From: Rhytidiadelphus loreus
Lineage: Eukaryota > Streptophyta > Bryopsida > Hypnales > Hylocomiaceae
Assembly (NCBI GenBank): GCA_947034895.1
Contig: OX344762.1
Location: 20,192,760 to 20,256,759, forward strand
Length of the DNA: 64,000 nt
Reading direction: 5' to 3'
This document shows positions 1 to 13,674 of the stretch, piece after piece. The notes beneath the pieces are model-generated. The model did no database searches. It was not told the origin of the DNA and saw only the letters and a program-made list of their open reading frames with translations. Numbering within the stretch: position 1 is the stretch's first letter; every line of letters starts with the position of its first letter. The translations under genes and the position numbers were made by a program.

Positions 1-530
1 CCTGTAGTAGTTCCGCCGTTGTACATTATTCTCGAGGTGCACTGAGGAGATTCATCCACAATTACCACAGCTATTAAAGGTGTAGATCAGCTATATTTTC
101 TTTAAATCTTTGATTATACAGATTTAATAAGTCCTCAATACTTTTATTTGTATTGGTGAGAAAGGCTTACCTCTATTAATTTGATGTTAATATCACTAAA
201 AGAAAACCCACGAGAGATTTCTTAGAAAACTTAGTCGCTTTCAATACAGCAACGCCATTTAAGCCAGTTTCTAATGAGACTAGAGCACTTTTTCTAGAGT
301 ACCTCGCGGAGATGATATTTCTACTAGTGTTGTAATCGCCTTACAGTCGTAGCATGCGTCCGTATGTTCTAACAAGATGCCCTTGAACTACTTTATGTCA
401 TTTTAGGTTATCTTCTATGAGGGATGGTATGTGAGGCAAATAGAATAGAATAGAAGGTAATTGTAGGGCACTTGAAGAAGTTCGAAGTCTAGGGTTCTAA
501 TTTTTTGGCACTGACATGTGCGAGCAACAG
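1..530. other. No coding sequence seen; probably intron or upstream part of the ABCG gene
   Basis: The next exon downstream encodes the middle of the first membrane domain of an ABCG transporter, so the exons for the first nucleotide-binding domain must lie upstream, beyond the window. This stretch is AT-rich with stops in all frames, and I could not recognise an exon in it. It is best read as a long intron. Confidence 0.45.
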
Positions 531-3500
531 CTTGCGATTTTGGGAACATTTACAGGGACTTTATTTTATCAAGTTCCCGACTCGAAACTTCGAGCGGATA
601 TGGATCTCCGAAGGTCCCTGTCCTTCACTGCTGTCATGACTCTGTCGCTCAACACCATTTCGCAGATACCCATTCAACTGGACGAGCGAACAGTTATCCC
701 CTCCATCATTGCTCTCAGTCGTTGCAATTTCAAAAAGATGAACCAGTAAAAAGAGCCAGTGATGACTTGTATTTTTTGGTTGCAATTGATCACATTCAAG
801 ACCCAGAGGATTAAATTTCTCTATACTAGTTGGCATCTCTGTATTTTGCATGTTTTTGACAGTGAATTATTTTCGGGTTCAGGTGTTTGAGAAGCAGTAT
901 GCAGCAAGGTTCTTCCGGCCTTATGCATATGTCCTTGCATGTACCTTAAGTCAAATCCCTTTGACACTTATAGAGGTAACAGGACTTTATACCGTTCATG
1001 ACAATCAAACTGTTTAATTTTTCAGTTGACATGCACAGAGTATGAAAAGAAACAAGTTCTAGACAAACTTCCAGCAATACTTTGGATGTCCATGACACTT
1101 GCCACTGATCTCTACAAAAGGAGACCCTTGCAGAAGTCTTGCCGTACAGTGTCCTCTGGTTTGAGTGGAAGGTTCTTTTAACTATAATGAGAACTTTCTT
1201 TTTAGCAGTTCTTGTTCTATGTTGCTGCAGATGGTCATATATACACCTCTAATATATTGGTTGACTGGGTTGACATCATCGAACAATGGTGCTCATTATT
1301 TTCTGTATATTCTCGCTGTTTTTCTATGTGCCATCTCATTTGCAATGATCACTAGACTCTTAGCTTCTTTTTGCAAGACAAAAGAGGCAGCTGGTGGTTT
1401 GGCAGGTTCATGGTCTTATCGCAATTAAAATAACATAACTATTAATGGTGACTTATTCAGAGTTTTTGAAATTTGAATCAATGTGGCTTGAAATCAATAT
1501 TTTGTGTTTAGTGATGATCATTTTGACCGGAATTCGTGGCTAAATATGTGGACGTATCAATCAACGGCCAGCGGTCTCAAAAGAAGGTTCACATTTTGCA
1601 GGCCTTTGTATCATATTCTTTCTCCTCTTTTCTGGTTTTCTCATTGTCAAGAGCAAGGTTCCCAACTGGTGGATCTGGGTATATTACATCAGCCCTCTCC
1701 AATGGGCTATCACAGCCATAGTTTGCAATGAGTTTCTCTCAGACAGATATAGCCAAGTAAGTTGAATCTTGAAACTATGATATGTGAAGTAATAATCTGT
1801 TGAAAACAAAAAAGAGACCAATTAGATTTGTTGTAGGTTGGCAGGATACTGCGTGTATGAGATTGAAGCATGCACACAGTACTTGAGTTTTGTAGTGAGT
1901 TGTTAATTTTCATTTCAGTACTTAGTTTGCAGCAAGCATATAACTTCGGTTGATACCAGAATAAGCATTTCCGTAAAAGTAGACTGTTTCAGGAAGTTTT
2001 TTATATCAAAAGAGAAAAGTTTTCCGCATGATTCATATGGTCTTTTGATTCACATATATCTTGCTCTTGTGTTTGATTAGTTTGTGATGCTAATCGCATG
2101 CAAATCAGTGTCTGCTGTGGTTGATAGTCCTGCAGTGACTCTATCGACTATTGTCTTGGAAAGGGCGATATGAATGTTGGACAGGCTTATTTGGATCTCT
2201 ACAACTTCCCAACTACTATTCTTCGTGGTTACTGGATTCCTGTGATTGTTCTGATCTGCTTCTATTGTTTTTTGACCGTATGCTGCTTTTACACAGTTGC
2301 AAATATACGGCATGATGAGGTAATTATGGCTCACTCTGACATACCTAACACGGATTCTGCAATAGTGCTTGTATGTAATCGATGATGTGGAGTTCAGTCG
2401 ATGATCAATTTGAAGTCTCAGACAGTTGCGTGAGGTGATGTAGTATGTTTCTGAACATGGATGAACTAAGTTATCTTTTCTTGAAGCTAATAGATCAAAT
2501 TGTAAATGAAACTTTGTTTAGAGACGTTCAAAAAAACTGATTTGGGAATCTTCGCGATCTGCCCATTGTCGTGAGGGTGAGAGCATAGCACTAATATGGA
2601 AACCCACAAGCTCAGAAGTATTCTAAATAGCCCTGCCATGTTAAATACTGCCTATTGTAATACCATTCAACTCAAGGTAGTTTCTACTTCAAACCCTGCC
2701 CATTGTAACTCAGCTCCACAATGGGGTGCAGGAGCAACGTTTAGAGCGGATAAATGTTTTTTCTCTTTTGATCCAATCTGAGCACATGTGAATCCCATTC
2801 TCTTCATATATCGCTCAGAAAGTGCAGTTGTTAAAAATGACAGGTGAAGCTGCCTTCGGTTGCGCGGTTGTTACGGAATCAGCCTGTAACCGCGAAACCT
2901 TCAGCATCAAAGCGAAGATATTTTCAATTTCCTAAAATTGGTTCTGATAAGAAAGTCACAGAAGATGAAGCTACTGTCTTAAAATTTGAGCCAATGATTC
3001 TTTCTTTTCACCAGATAGTATACGAGGTATGAATGTTTTCATATGTTCCTTGTTGATATTCTGGTAGTTTTAGCTACTTCTATCATTTGATTGAATTGAA
3101 ATTGATAATTTCTGAAAAAAAAACTTTTGTTCTCTTAGGTGGTTATTTCAGGTATAAAAGAACCTCGAGTACTGCTTTCCAGTGTTTCCGGATTTGCCAA
3201 GCCCAAAACTATGACTGCGTTGATGGGCAGTAGTGGTGCTGGGAAAACAACGTTACTTGACGTTCTAGCAGGTCGCAAGACGACAGGCAAAATACTTGGT
3301 GATGTTCTTATTAATGGCTACCCCAAATTGCAAGAGACGTTTGCACGCATTGCTGGGTGAGTGATACAAGAAACATGTCCACAATTGTATATTTTCTTCA
3401 GACAAATGAAGTTAGATTTTGTCCTTAGGCTTTCATAGCCTCTTAATCATGTATCCTGCTTTGAATTGTTATGAAACGGTCTGCTGTGAAAACATTATCG

Positions 3501-6500
3501 TCATGTTTGTTAAAATGGAAAATTTTCAAGAAGCTGGCACTTCTCCATATCCTCAGATCTCCATCAGTCCTAGGATTTGGAAGGCACTTTGAAGCACTCC
3601 ATTTTAACAAATATGAGCATCTTTATTGTTCCCGAGACAGTTCATCGAGGCCTGAAGTAAATGTGTTCCATGCCGTATGTTAGTGTGCAATTTCCAACAT
3701 TTGGGGGACAGATATGTGGAACAGAATGACATTCATACTCCGTTTATAACTGTGCGGGAGTCTCTCGAATTCAGTGGTTCATTACGCCTTCCAAAAGGCA
3801 CTGCCACTCGAACTCGTCAAATGTTCATCGAGGAGGCAAATATTTCAACTTCTTTAATAATTGTACATAATAATTGTATGATTGGAAGGTATAATGCAAG
3901 GCATGTATAATTCATTTATGCATGTCTAGGTTGTGACAACAGAAATTCATTAAGTGCCCCAACTCTTGCTTTAGAAGTTGCTTGCCTTAAGTAATTTATT
4001 TTGATTAATTCCATGTCCATGTATCTAGATCAACCTAATGTAGGAATATTTACGATTAGACCCCACGTGAGGGGTTAGTAACCTGTATCGTTAGCAAACC
4101 TTGATTTTGTACCTTTGTACTTAGCCTTAGGTTTCCTTTAATTAACATTAGCATATCTCCTTGAGGTTCCCTAGCTTATCCCGAGTGGTTCCCTTCTTAA
4201 CTACTCTTGTCCCTCTATTTATAAGCATTTTCTTCACACTCTTGTATTCTCTTAACTGAGTATGCACATGTACACGTGGGGTCAGCTCAACCCTTTTCAA
4301 TAGTTACTTTTGCTTTTTGAAGACACCTTTGAATCTTGTCTCCTAAGATTGACATGCTTACCTCTTGGTTACTAATCCTTTTTGGCTTCTTAACCCTCTT
4401 GCAGCGTGGTCCTTAGAATTGTTACGATCTGCCTATCTAGGTTAACCTGTAAAGGAAAGTGAGAGTTGTGTCTTTGTAGCTGGATTTATAATCTAACTCC
4501 ACAACAGGTATGCTGATGAATTATGACCATTAAATTCTCTATGAACGATTTGCTTCACGTGTCTTGAAGTAATCTTTATGTCGAGCTACAGGTTATGAAA
4601 TTACTGGAGCTGTTCGAGATAGAAGACAAACTGGTTGGATCAATTGGAGATGGAGGTCTTTCTGTGGAGGAAGCAAAGCGTCTTACCATTGGTGTTGAAC
4701 TCGTAAGTCACATTCAATTGATCAAGGTCCCCATGTTTCACGAATGTGGAAATCACGTGTCTGATGTAATTCGAGTGATGATAAATCTTTTTCTTCTGAA
4801 CGAGTGTTTTTTTAAACCTAACGTGCAGGTAGCAAATCCAAGCATTTTATTTCTGGATGAACCAACTAGTGGCTTGGATAGTCGGGCTGCTCAGATTGTT
4901 ATGCGAAGTGTTACCAATATTGTCAGTTCGGGGCGTAGTGTAATTTGCACCATCCATCAACCCAGCCGAAGGCTATTTCTGTACTTTAGTCACCTGCTGT
5001 TGCTAAAACGAGGTGGTGAGGTTGCGTATTTTGGACCCATTGGAGAGCAAGCAAAGGACCTTCTGGTATGTTTCATTTCAAGCTTGTTTATATTCAGTAG
5101 GCCTTTCATGCACATTGTATTTGACCCTTTAAGGACGATGTGGCCCAATCTATGCCTCATTTTCTCTTATGCAGTTTTGAAGAGTCTATTGGGATTTTAT
5201 TTGATCAAATTAATTTTTTTTATAACGTAGCACATGCAATGTTCCTCCCTCAATCTAATGATATAAAGATTTTCTCCATTTAGATTATACTTTCCTCAAT
5301 ATGATCAATCAGAATGGTTATTTCAAAATCATGAACCCTTTGTCGTCAAAGGATTAATGCAGCTTAACCTTGCTAAATGAAATACAGATTCTAATTCACC
5401 CCTTCCAGAGTGTCCTCTCAATTCTGATAAGAGAATAAGAGGGTCCAGAAACCCAACTGAAACCTCAGGGCTCAAAAACCTAGGGATTACATAGATATGA
5501 GGTTTCAGATGAGTCTCTCAACTCGCTCCAAGAGCTTCTCAAACCGCTCCGGTTCCTAGTTTAGAGCCCTTTTCCAGAACCTGTTGCTCTAAAATTAAGG
5601 GCACTTATAGATCAGAGAATTCAGATGAGTGTCTCAAGCCGCTCCGGTTCCTAGGATGATCCTTTTCCGAATGTTCTAAGTCTGTCAAATTTCGTGTATG
5701 TAACGAATATGCCCATTCTTTGGGCAATATTCGTTGTCTTGCTATGCTTAACCTGGGACAATTGACAAGTGTTTTCCTGGTTTGAAAGTTCTGCTAAGTG
5801 CTATTTTTTTCAGTGATTTTGTAGCCATGTTCTTAATATGCTATGTGCTCAAAAGTACCAGGCAATACAATATGCGCTCACACATGGGATCGTTGAATTG
5901 CAACAGAATTATTTTCAAGCGCTTCCTGGGATACACGAATGTCCTGCCGACCAGAATCCAGCATCGTACATGTTAGAAATCATTGGAGCAGGGATTGGTC
6001 ACGTTGCTAAGCGCGACTTCGGGCTCGACTATCAACAAAGCTCTCTGGCTCAACAAAATCGTATGGAAAGCTCGAATGTAGTCACTTGACATATTAGCAC
6101 TGAAGTAGGATTGCGTCACTATAAGCTCTTCAAGAATTTTAACATTTGTAGGAGTGTGAATTGGGGGAGATGTATAGAATTGTGGGGAGCCCTTGGGGTA
6201 TAAGAGATAAATCTGTTGAGATTCTTATTCAATTGTAAAATGGGAGGTTGTTGACCACTAATACGTGACAGTAGACAACCCCATTTCCTCAGTGGCCATA
6301 GGCATAATTTAGCCAAGTTAGTTAGACCACTTGCTAAGAAGTTCAACCAAGCGTTTGAATATGAGTTGTTTGTAGAATGGATCAGGTCTTTAACGATTTT
6401 AGTATCCAAGTTTTGCACAGAAGTAATGTGGGGGACCGCGCATTAGAATATTACAATTCTGGGAAGAAATTTAGGGGTTCTGACCATTGAATGATACGCA

Positions 6501-9500
6501 TCATACAGTTGAGGAACTGGAGACCTATAAATTCGGAAGGGGGCATCTAGGAAAGGAGCCACTTGTCAAAGGATACGGTGCATCACCTTGGATGTTGTGC
6601 AAGGTGGTGGTTCTTCGCCAATTCAGAACATATTGGCGGAATGTTTCTTACAGGTGCATAATCTCTCGTCCTTCCCAGTGCTTGGTGCGAAGAGACATCT
6701 TTGCAATGGGTCATCAACACTCACAGCTTGTAGTGTTAGACTGGATAGAAGGTTCATGTTTATAATTAGACTCAAACTTTCCATTTAATGTAGAGAGAAT
6801 CTGTATTGCCCAGCTTGCGAGGAAACTCCACCCGCAGTTGACTGGATCAATTCTGTCCAGTTTACAAGAGTGATCTGAAGAATAAAATTGAGCGCTAGCA
6901 TGAATAATTTAGATTTTGTTGGGGTAGTTGTGTTGTCACATGGATCTAGATAGTAGCGTAACATTCTGAAGTAGCTCCTTGAGCACCTGTGGAACTGTTC
7001 ATTCAAAAAGAACTTAGATTCCTTTTGAACACAGCCTTGAGCTCATGTCAATCTTTGCAAAGTCACATGATCAGTTGTTTAGGATTTTCCTGGCTTCACG
7101 TGCCAAAACTCTAAAAGGGATTGAAACATTCGTTCGACTTGACTCTATAGTGATTTGATTATCTTCTACAGTGCAGAAGGGAGAAAACCGGTTAGTCCTA
7201 ACTGCTCTAGAATGTCATGAATGCTATCTTTATTGCTGTATTAGTCAAAATGGTGAAGTTTCAAGAGATCGGCATTTTTTAAGCACTCATCCGAAACCTC
7301 AAATCCAAGTCCTGCTTTTTCAGAGCTCTGTGCATTTGAACGTCACAACTTCGGTGCTCTGAAACACACAAATGTAACTGATATGACCATCCCTGATGCC
7401 TTATTTTGGAGGTAGAATCTAAGACCACAGAGTGACCTGATAATAATCTAATCTTACCTTGCAAACTGTTTGCAGCTTTGGGAGAATGATGCTGAATGCT
7501 CTTCTAGCCTTAATCTTGGGTAGCACCTTTTATCAGGTCTCAGTAACCCTTACATGTGCAGTCCAAATTGTTGTTTCCAATAATATAAACAAAGGAAATG
7601 ACTTGTAGAAGTTAGTTCTTGCTTGCAGCTGGAATACAAGAATTTCTACTTTTTGAGATATTTCGATTTCTTGTCTTCAATTTTTCTGGTGCTATTGATG
7701 AGTTTTATCAAGACTTCAACAAGTGATGAGCTATGATATATATAATTGCATGACTTATTTTGTTTTGATAGATTAAGTACGATACTACTGCTGGCATGGT
7801 TTCTCGGATGGGCCTCATATACATATCTGTTGTTATGGTAGCAGTGACAAACGCAAACAATGTCATTCCCCAGGTGCGCATAGAGAACACGCTGTATGAT
7901 TCCCACTGTACATTTCCAACTTTTGTGACATCTACTGCAATTGAATTGAACATTTTCATGCACAGTCTTGATTGTACATATTGATCATGTTCTTTTAGAT
8001 GGCTGCCTTTGAAATTGTTCTCCAAAGGAATAATTCTCTTGTGTTCACTTTGTGTCACTCCTAAGGTTAATGCTGAGCGAGTGGTTTACTACCGTGAACG
8101 AGCATCAAATATGTATCCTGTTCTATTCTACAGCATCTCCTGGACATTGGCTGAGGTACTCCAAACCATGAACAAGCTGTTAGGTCAAAATAGGTCAGTA
8201 AATTCAATAAATGATTACATGACCAAATCATTGCATGACTTGTGGTGCTTTAACAATACACTGTACATTTACATATATAGCGAAGTTGAAACTGCAAGTC
8301 AATGATTTCTGCATATCATGAATAACTTTGTGTGATCTGCATCAATTTGGGGTACTCAAAAATATGACAAAGTGTATGTCAGTTATATCAGAATTACCGT
8401 TGTGGAGATGGTGACCTTGACAAGGTGTCAAAATTGTGAACGACCATGCATCGTGGGGAACTAAGTTTTTTGTTATTGAATATTTGCAGATTCCCTACCT
8501 CTGTGTTTCAACACTTATTTTCTGCTCAATATGTTTCACATTGGGTGGAGTAGCCACAGGGTCTCTCAGAGATTTTTTTGAGTTTTGGTTTGTCTTCTGT
8601 GAGTATGCAGCTTGCATCACTTTCTTCGGTATTTTCCTGGCCATGATGACTCCAAATGCTCAGGTATGCAGTTTGTCGTTGTAATTTCCAGAGTGCAATT
8701 AAATTGTCCATTTGAGTACTCTCTGATGTGAACTAAGTTTTTTGTCAATGCAAAGAATCGAGTTGAAATCTAATCTCCTGGATATGCTACACTAAATCTG
8801 GAACCTCACAGTGGGTTTTGTTCTCTGCCAAGATCTGAGGTTGATACACTGATAGCAACAAAAGAATTTTACAATAGAGCTTGATAGGAATAACGAATGC
8901 TTGACAATATACACTAACAATAGTCCATTATGTTAAATGGGCAAGGTTCTGGACTGTAAAGATTGTAACCATAGATAGACCTCAGTCCCAGAAACTTCTC
9001 TGTTAAGTGATGTCTAAAAGTTCCTGAAACATTCTCATCTTTGAGAAAAAACTTGTTTAAATTGTGATTGCGTAATAGTGAGGATATTCCCTGGCATAAA
9101 ACATATTAAACCTTACACATGAAAATGAACACCACCAAATTCTGTAGAATGTTTCTTAAAACATTCGATTGCTTTTGCAGGTTGCAACTATTTTCATCCC
9201 CATTGTTGTGAACCTCTGGTAAGTGAGCTTGGTTCATGTTCTGAATTGCTTAGAGAAAGGTAGTACTTGTGTGTAAGTGAAGGAGAATTATTTTCTAGTT
9301 TTCATTCGTATCTTAATGTTATGTATGCTCCAACAGTTAAAACTCTTTTCCTTTCCAGGAACATGACATCCGGTTTTATGATTCCCAAATTGAAGATTCC
9401 AAGTTTTTGGATCTGGCTTTACTGGGTGAACCCCACGCAATATGCCATCAACACCCTTACCTCCATTGCGTTTTATTGTGATTTGGAGACAGCCCCGTGC

Positions 9501-9716
9501 GACACATGCAGCTCGCTTCCGTCCAGCTGCCCCGAGTGCCCTTGTGTCCGTGTGCAAGATCAGAAGAATTTGTTGGCTTGGACAATTATGAAAACGAGTA
9601 TGTCTCTGGACTACGAAGCCAGGCATAAAAACATGGGAATGATTGCCCTGTTCATCTCTGTGTTTATGGTGGCCAGTGCTATAGCTCTTCGGTACATGAA
9701 ATACGACAGGCGGTGA
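531..9716 (+). CDS. Full-size PDR-type ABCG transporter, 3' part (19 exons; 5' end outside the window)
   Basis: ATP-driven membrane exporter of the plant PDR/ABCG family; substrate unknown. Exons: 531-692, 883-975, 1231-1405, 1512-1535, 1602-1756, 2128-2319, 2844-3026, 3139-3356, 3712-3835, 4592-4702, 4829-5065, 5907-6060, 6509-6653, 7476-7536, 7772-7873, 8066-8155, 8490-8663, 9181-9218, 9359-9716; all join in frame to the TGA. Exons 1-6 give the end of membrane domain 1 ([39 protein letters not shown]). Exons 8-11 give nucleotide-binding domain 2: Walker [11 protein letters not shown]-loop GYVEQNDIH, signature [15 protein letters not shown], Walker [15 protein letters not shown]-loop TIHQPS. 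Exons 12-19 give membrane domain 2, with a Cys-rich loop ([16 protein letters not shown]) before the last helix. Oddities: intron 9 has a GC donor, exon 4 is a 24-nt microexon, and the usual Asp after the H-loop is replaced (SRRLFLYF). The first half is missing only because the window starts inside the gene. Confidence 0.9.
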
Positions 9717-10227
9717 CTATGGTAGTGGTGATTTATTATTACATGAGATTGAACATGAATTGTGAGTTTCATTACTTTTTAGGTGTGGAACTCTTTTCAT
9801 CATATACATGTTTAATTTCATCGTACAGCATGTTACAAACATTTGATTTTTATGGGTTCAACTGAAGGACCTTCATTTTATCATACACAGGTAGCAGCTT
9901 CAGTTGAAGATATTCTCAAAATAGATGCCCAAATATTTGGAAACATGCTAAAAAATAAACTATGGAAAAAATAAATCTTGCAGATTATCTCTATATAATT
10001 TTAACACCTGTTGAATTTTATTTTCCTGAAAAAATTAAACATTTGACGAAGAAGTGTCATAACTGCTATCCAGGTACTGTACTTTGGAAGTTTTATGTGA
10101 TAGTTCTGGTATTTCTACATTGAATGCATCGAATTTGAACTTTGAAGCGAGATCGATAAATTACATAATGCAGCACTTCCTGGATTCTACCCTCAAGGAA
10201 ATGTAAGGTTCACCAAAATTGTAATTA
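9717..10227. other. 3' flank of the ABCG gene; no gene seen
   Basis: AT-rich sequence after the stop codon, with several AATAAA-like hexamers (for example near 9953-9972) that could serve as poly(A) signals. There is no ORF of note. Confidence 0.5.
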
Positions 10228-10529
10228 AGGTAGGTGGCTCTAAAACAGACCCGTCTCTAAAAGCGATCTGGCTGCAGAGGTACATTCTGCTTTCTTCGAT
10301 GTACCAAAGACGTACATTTCACAAGGGGGTCGCTTTTAGAACCACTGCATTTCAAACTTCAAAAATTCATAACTAATTCCACAGAGATCCAAAAAATATG
10401 AAACGACTTGGGTTGGATGCCAATTCCATTTTTCTTCTTATGAAAATTTACTGAAATTTGTTTCATGAATGTTAGCATCCTCCAAAATGCAATCAGCTCT
10501 TAAAGGGTCGCTTTTAGAGCATCCTACCT
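10228..10529 (+). mobile_element. 302-bp TA-flanked MITE, copy 1
   Basis: The ends are inverted repeats starting AGGTAGG and ending CCTACCT, with further similarity inside (GGCTCTAAAA against TTTTAGAGC). Each end is bordered by TA, as expected for the Tc1/mariner (Stowaway-like) target duplication. It has no coding capacity. A copy of the same length lies at 13675-13976 in the opposite orientation, with roughly four differences by eye, so both were probably mobilised recently. Confidence 0.8.
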
Positions 10530-10779
10530 TACTGTGTGTGGTTGCTTTCCACTACAAATATTTCTTTGTCAAATATCTGGAAATGTTTAATGGTAAAAGA
10601 TGACATTGACCTTTCAAAATTTGAAGTAGAAATTCAGTTTTGGCTCCATTGCTGAAACTTACCTCCACATATGGTATTGCTACCACTTATTAATTTGGAA
10701 ATTTTGTGTTTTGCAATATGGTAAATCAACTACATTCCAAATCCTAAATCTAAAGTCTAACTTCATTTTTGAAATCCAT

Positions 10780-11885
10780 TTGACTTACAGTACAAAATTA
10801 AAAATTAAAGCTTGATGATAAGTTTCAATTCACATAGACTTAGAGAACAAAATTGCAAGTTAAAGCTTGATGACAAGTTCCAATTCACAATGTACCCAAA
10901 AGAGTAAGCAAGGGTATTAGTTGCCCCCCTCCTTTCTCAAAATTTTTTAAGGCCGTTGATTTTTTTTTTTTTAAATGCTTACCTTCAAAATCGTCGTCGA
11001 TTTCTCAAAAAAATTTAAGCCGTTGATCTTTGAGATTTAATCTGAGCCATCCATCCAAATACGGATATGATATATGGACACAAATTAAAGTACGGTTACA
11101 TATATTATATGAATACAATACTTGATATTGGAATATAGTACGTGTATGTATATGTGTACGTGTACATGTACGGATATGGGATATTGATACAGGATACAGC
11201 TTTCATTGTCCCATATTCTTTGCCATTGTATACTTGTTCAAAAAATTACAAATAAGGGGAGGAGGGGACGAAAAATTCAGAAATTAATTTTAGTTCATAA
11301 TTTTTCTAATACCTAGGGGATCTAGAAGGGAGTTAAAAAAAATTTAATTAAATAATTTTTTTTGAGTTCATTGTGACAGTTTGTCACAATGACAATGAGC
11401 TCAAAATTGGCAGTTACTGGCAATTCACAATGTACCGAAAAGAGTGAACCAGCCATTTGGCCATTAATTAATAGCCCCCCTCCCTTCCAAAAAACAAGAG
11501 CTATTGATTTTTTAGAAAAAAAAAATTACAACCCCCCCCTTCCAACTGTTGATCTCAAAAAAAACTCAGATACAGATACAGATACGCAGTCTGATATGGA
11601 TACATATATAGATATATATACCTATATATATATGGATATAGATGTTGTACAGATACGATACGGATATGGATACATACTTGGGAAATAGATATCCCATTGT
11701 GGTTGTGAGAAAATCTAATTTTGAAAATTACAAAGAGGGGGGGAGGTTCAGGAAAGAATTTAATTAAAAAAAATTTAATTAAAAATTTGGGGGTGGGGGT
11801 GGGGTAAATAAGAAGAAAAAAATTTATTAAAGGAGTTTTGAGCTCACTTTGATAGTTTGTAACAATGACAATGAGCTCAAAAGAG
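10780..11885. repeat. Two diverged direct copies of a ~450-bp unit with GATACA-type microsatellites
   Basis: The unit starting near 10888 (CAATTCACAATGTACC, then a C-rich run, an A/T-rich tract, and GATAC/TATATG repeats) recurs from about 11423. Each unit ends in a similar segment with an inverted GAGCTCA/TGAGCTC flavour (near 11362-11405 and 11837-11882). A shorter ~60-bp duplication precedes them (AAAGCTTGATGA at about 10807 and 10863). No protein is encoded. Confidence 0.55.
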
Positions 11886-13674
11886 ACACTTGTCTCAAAG
11901 AGGGAGACACATAGGATTATAGGAATGCCTACTTGGTCTCATATTTGACCCTTTTGGATGATCATTGTCCAATATAAATCTTGAGTTAAAGTAATATTAA
12001 AAAGAACTTTGACTTTTTGGCTATTACTATTATAATAAATAAGAGAATTTACTAATGATTTAACATTTGGAATTGAAAGTTGGTAATCAACTAGTTTCAT
12101 TTTATGATGCTATGTTGACTATGTTTCAAAAAATATCAATTCTTTGTTGTACTCAAAAGAAGAAGTCCAACTTCAAAAGGGGTCGAGTACCATCGGAAAG
12201 AAGCATTTGTTCATTCAAGACTTTGTTATGCACTCCTCCAACCCAAGTTGGAACTTGAATGTATTGACATGAGGTAAACCAATCTATTGATAGGCCAACC
12301 GCCCAAACACCCATTACAATCTTACACCAACCCATGGTAGACTTTTCCTAATAAATGAGATTAGAACTTCAGTAGGTTGGCTAGTGGCCAAAACCAATGC
12401 CTTGGGTGATGGTGATGGAGTCGCTAGTGACTACTTTAAGAATTTCTACCTTTTTAGTGTATATTCATTACAAGAACTAACTTTTTTATTCCTTGATGTC
12501 ATGGCCATGTTAGGAAATGTTTTGACTACTTCAGATGGTAAGACGGCCGTTATGGGTACACTTTTCAGTGGTTTGGGAGTAGCCTAGAGATTGTTTAGGG
12601 CTAATTGGGCAACAGACTTCAAAAATTCATAACAAATTTATACTTTGTCAAAAAAATAAAATTTCAACTCCTCTCTGCATTTCTCATGTTTGTCTTTATA
12701 TGGAAAAAAATATTTGAATTTTTTCAAAAATGTCACCAAGGCAAACCGGCCATTCTACTTGTCATAGGTTGGTTTACCTTACATAACGTAAACCGCCTCT
12801 ACAATGGCACAAAACGAAACGCCCGCCCATCCAACCGCCCCCCACCGCCCTAATATTAGACCAAACATATAGTCGGTGTCGTACGCAACCGCCCTAATAA
12901 TAGTCCAACATATAGTCTGTGAACCCACATGAAAAAGTCGGTGACTGGGGGCTCTACCTTCCAGAGCAATGAACACAAATGATTTCAACAACCGACCTCC
13001 AGTCTATTGACATCTCGACAACTATTGTATCATAAAACTTTGAAATCAATGGTCAAGAGAGTCGTATTCATATGCGGTGGTCGTGAATCTCGGGAGCCAC
13101 CGTTAGCTCAAGTTATGCAGCAGAATCAGGCCCGACAAATTCTGCCAGCAGTCTATGAAACCACACACAGCCGCACACAATCCCAAGACCGATTGTCGCC
13201 AAATTTGAGGCTCAAGTCAGGACTAGCACTATTCTAGCGTTAAGTTCCAGTAAATATTTCATAAGTTGGTCACAAATCACGCTCACTAAGTTAATGAGAC
13301 CAATATTTCGTACATACAAGCATGGTTGGAGAGCTTGGCGCTTACGGTAGGAGTCTCAAAAATTGCTTGGGCATTAAGAATCAACCCTACGAAAGGGCCA
13401 GAAACAGTGTGCACATGGTTGATAAGATGGACTTGTCTACATTTTGTTTGGTAACAAAATCTGATTCCAAGTGCGCGATTTTAGGACAATGAGCAGTCAA
13501 TAGGGACTACCATTATGTGTTGTTTATCACTCAATCATTAAGGTAACTCTTCCTATGACAAGAAGAATGGGAAGGAGCCCATCCCATGCAAAATTATTAA
13601 TATGGTGGTACACATTTCAAAACTAGAATGTACACCATTAGTATAATTTGGCAGGGATGGGCTCACTTACCTTA
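11886..13674. other. Intergenic, no convincing gene
   Basis: There are several short ORFs (12067-12258, 12384-12587, 13007-13237), none with a recognisable domain or splice context. A C-rich stretch near 12820-12900 contains repeated ACCGCCC. The region is bounded by the two inverted 302-bp MITEs. Confidence 0.4.

Noticed and set aside
1120..1230. Open hydrophobic frame ([13 protein letters not shown]...) just before exon 3 of the ABCG gene
   Set aside because: The conserved protein reads directly from LIE to [13 protein letters not shown], with good sites at 975 and 1231; including this piece breaks the family pattern.
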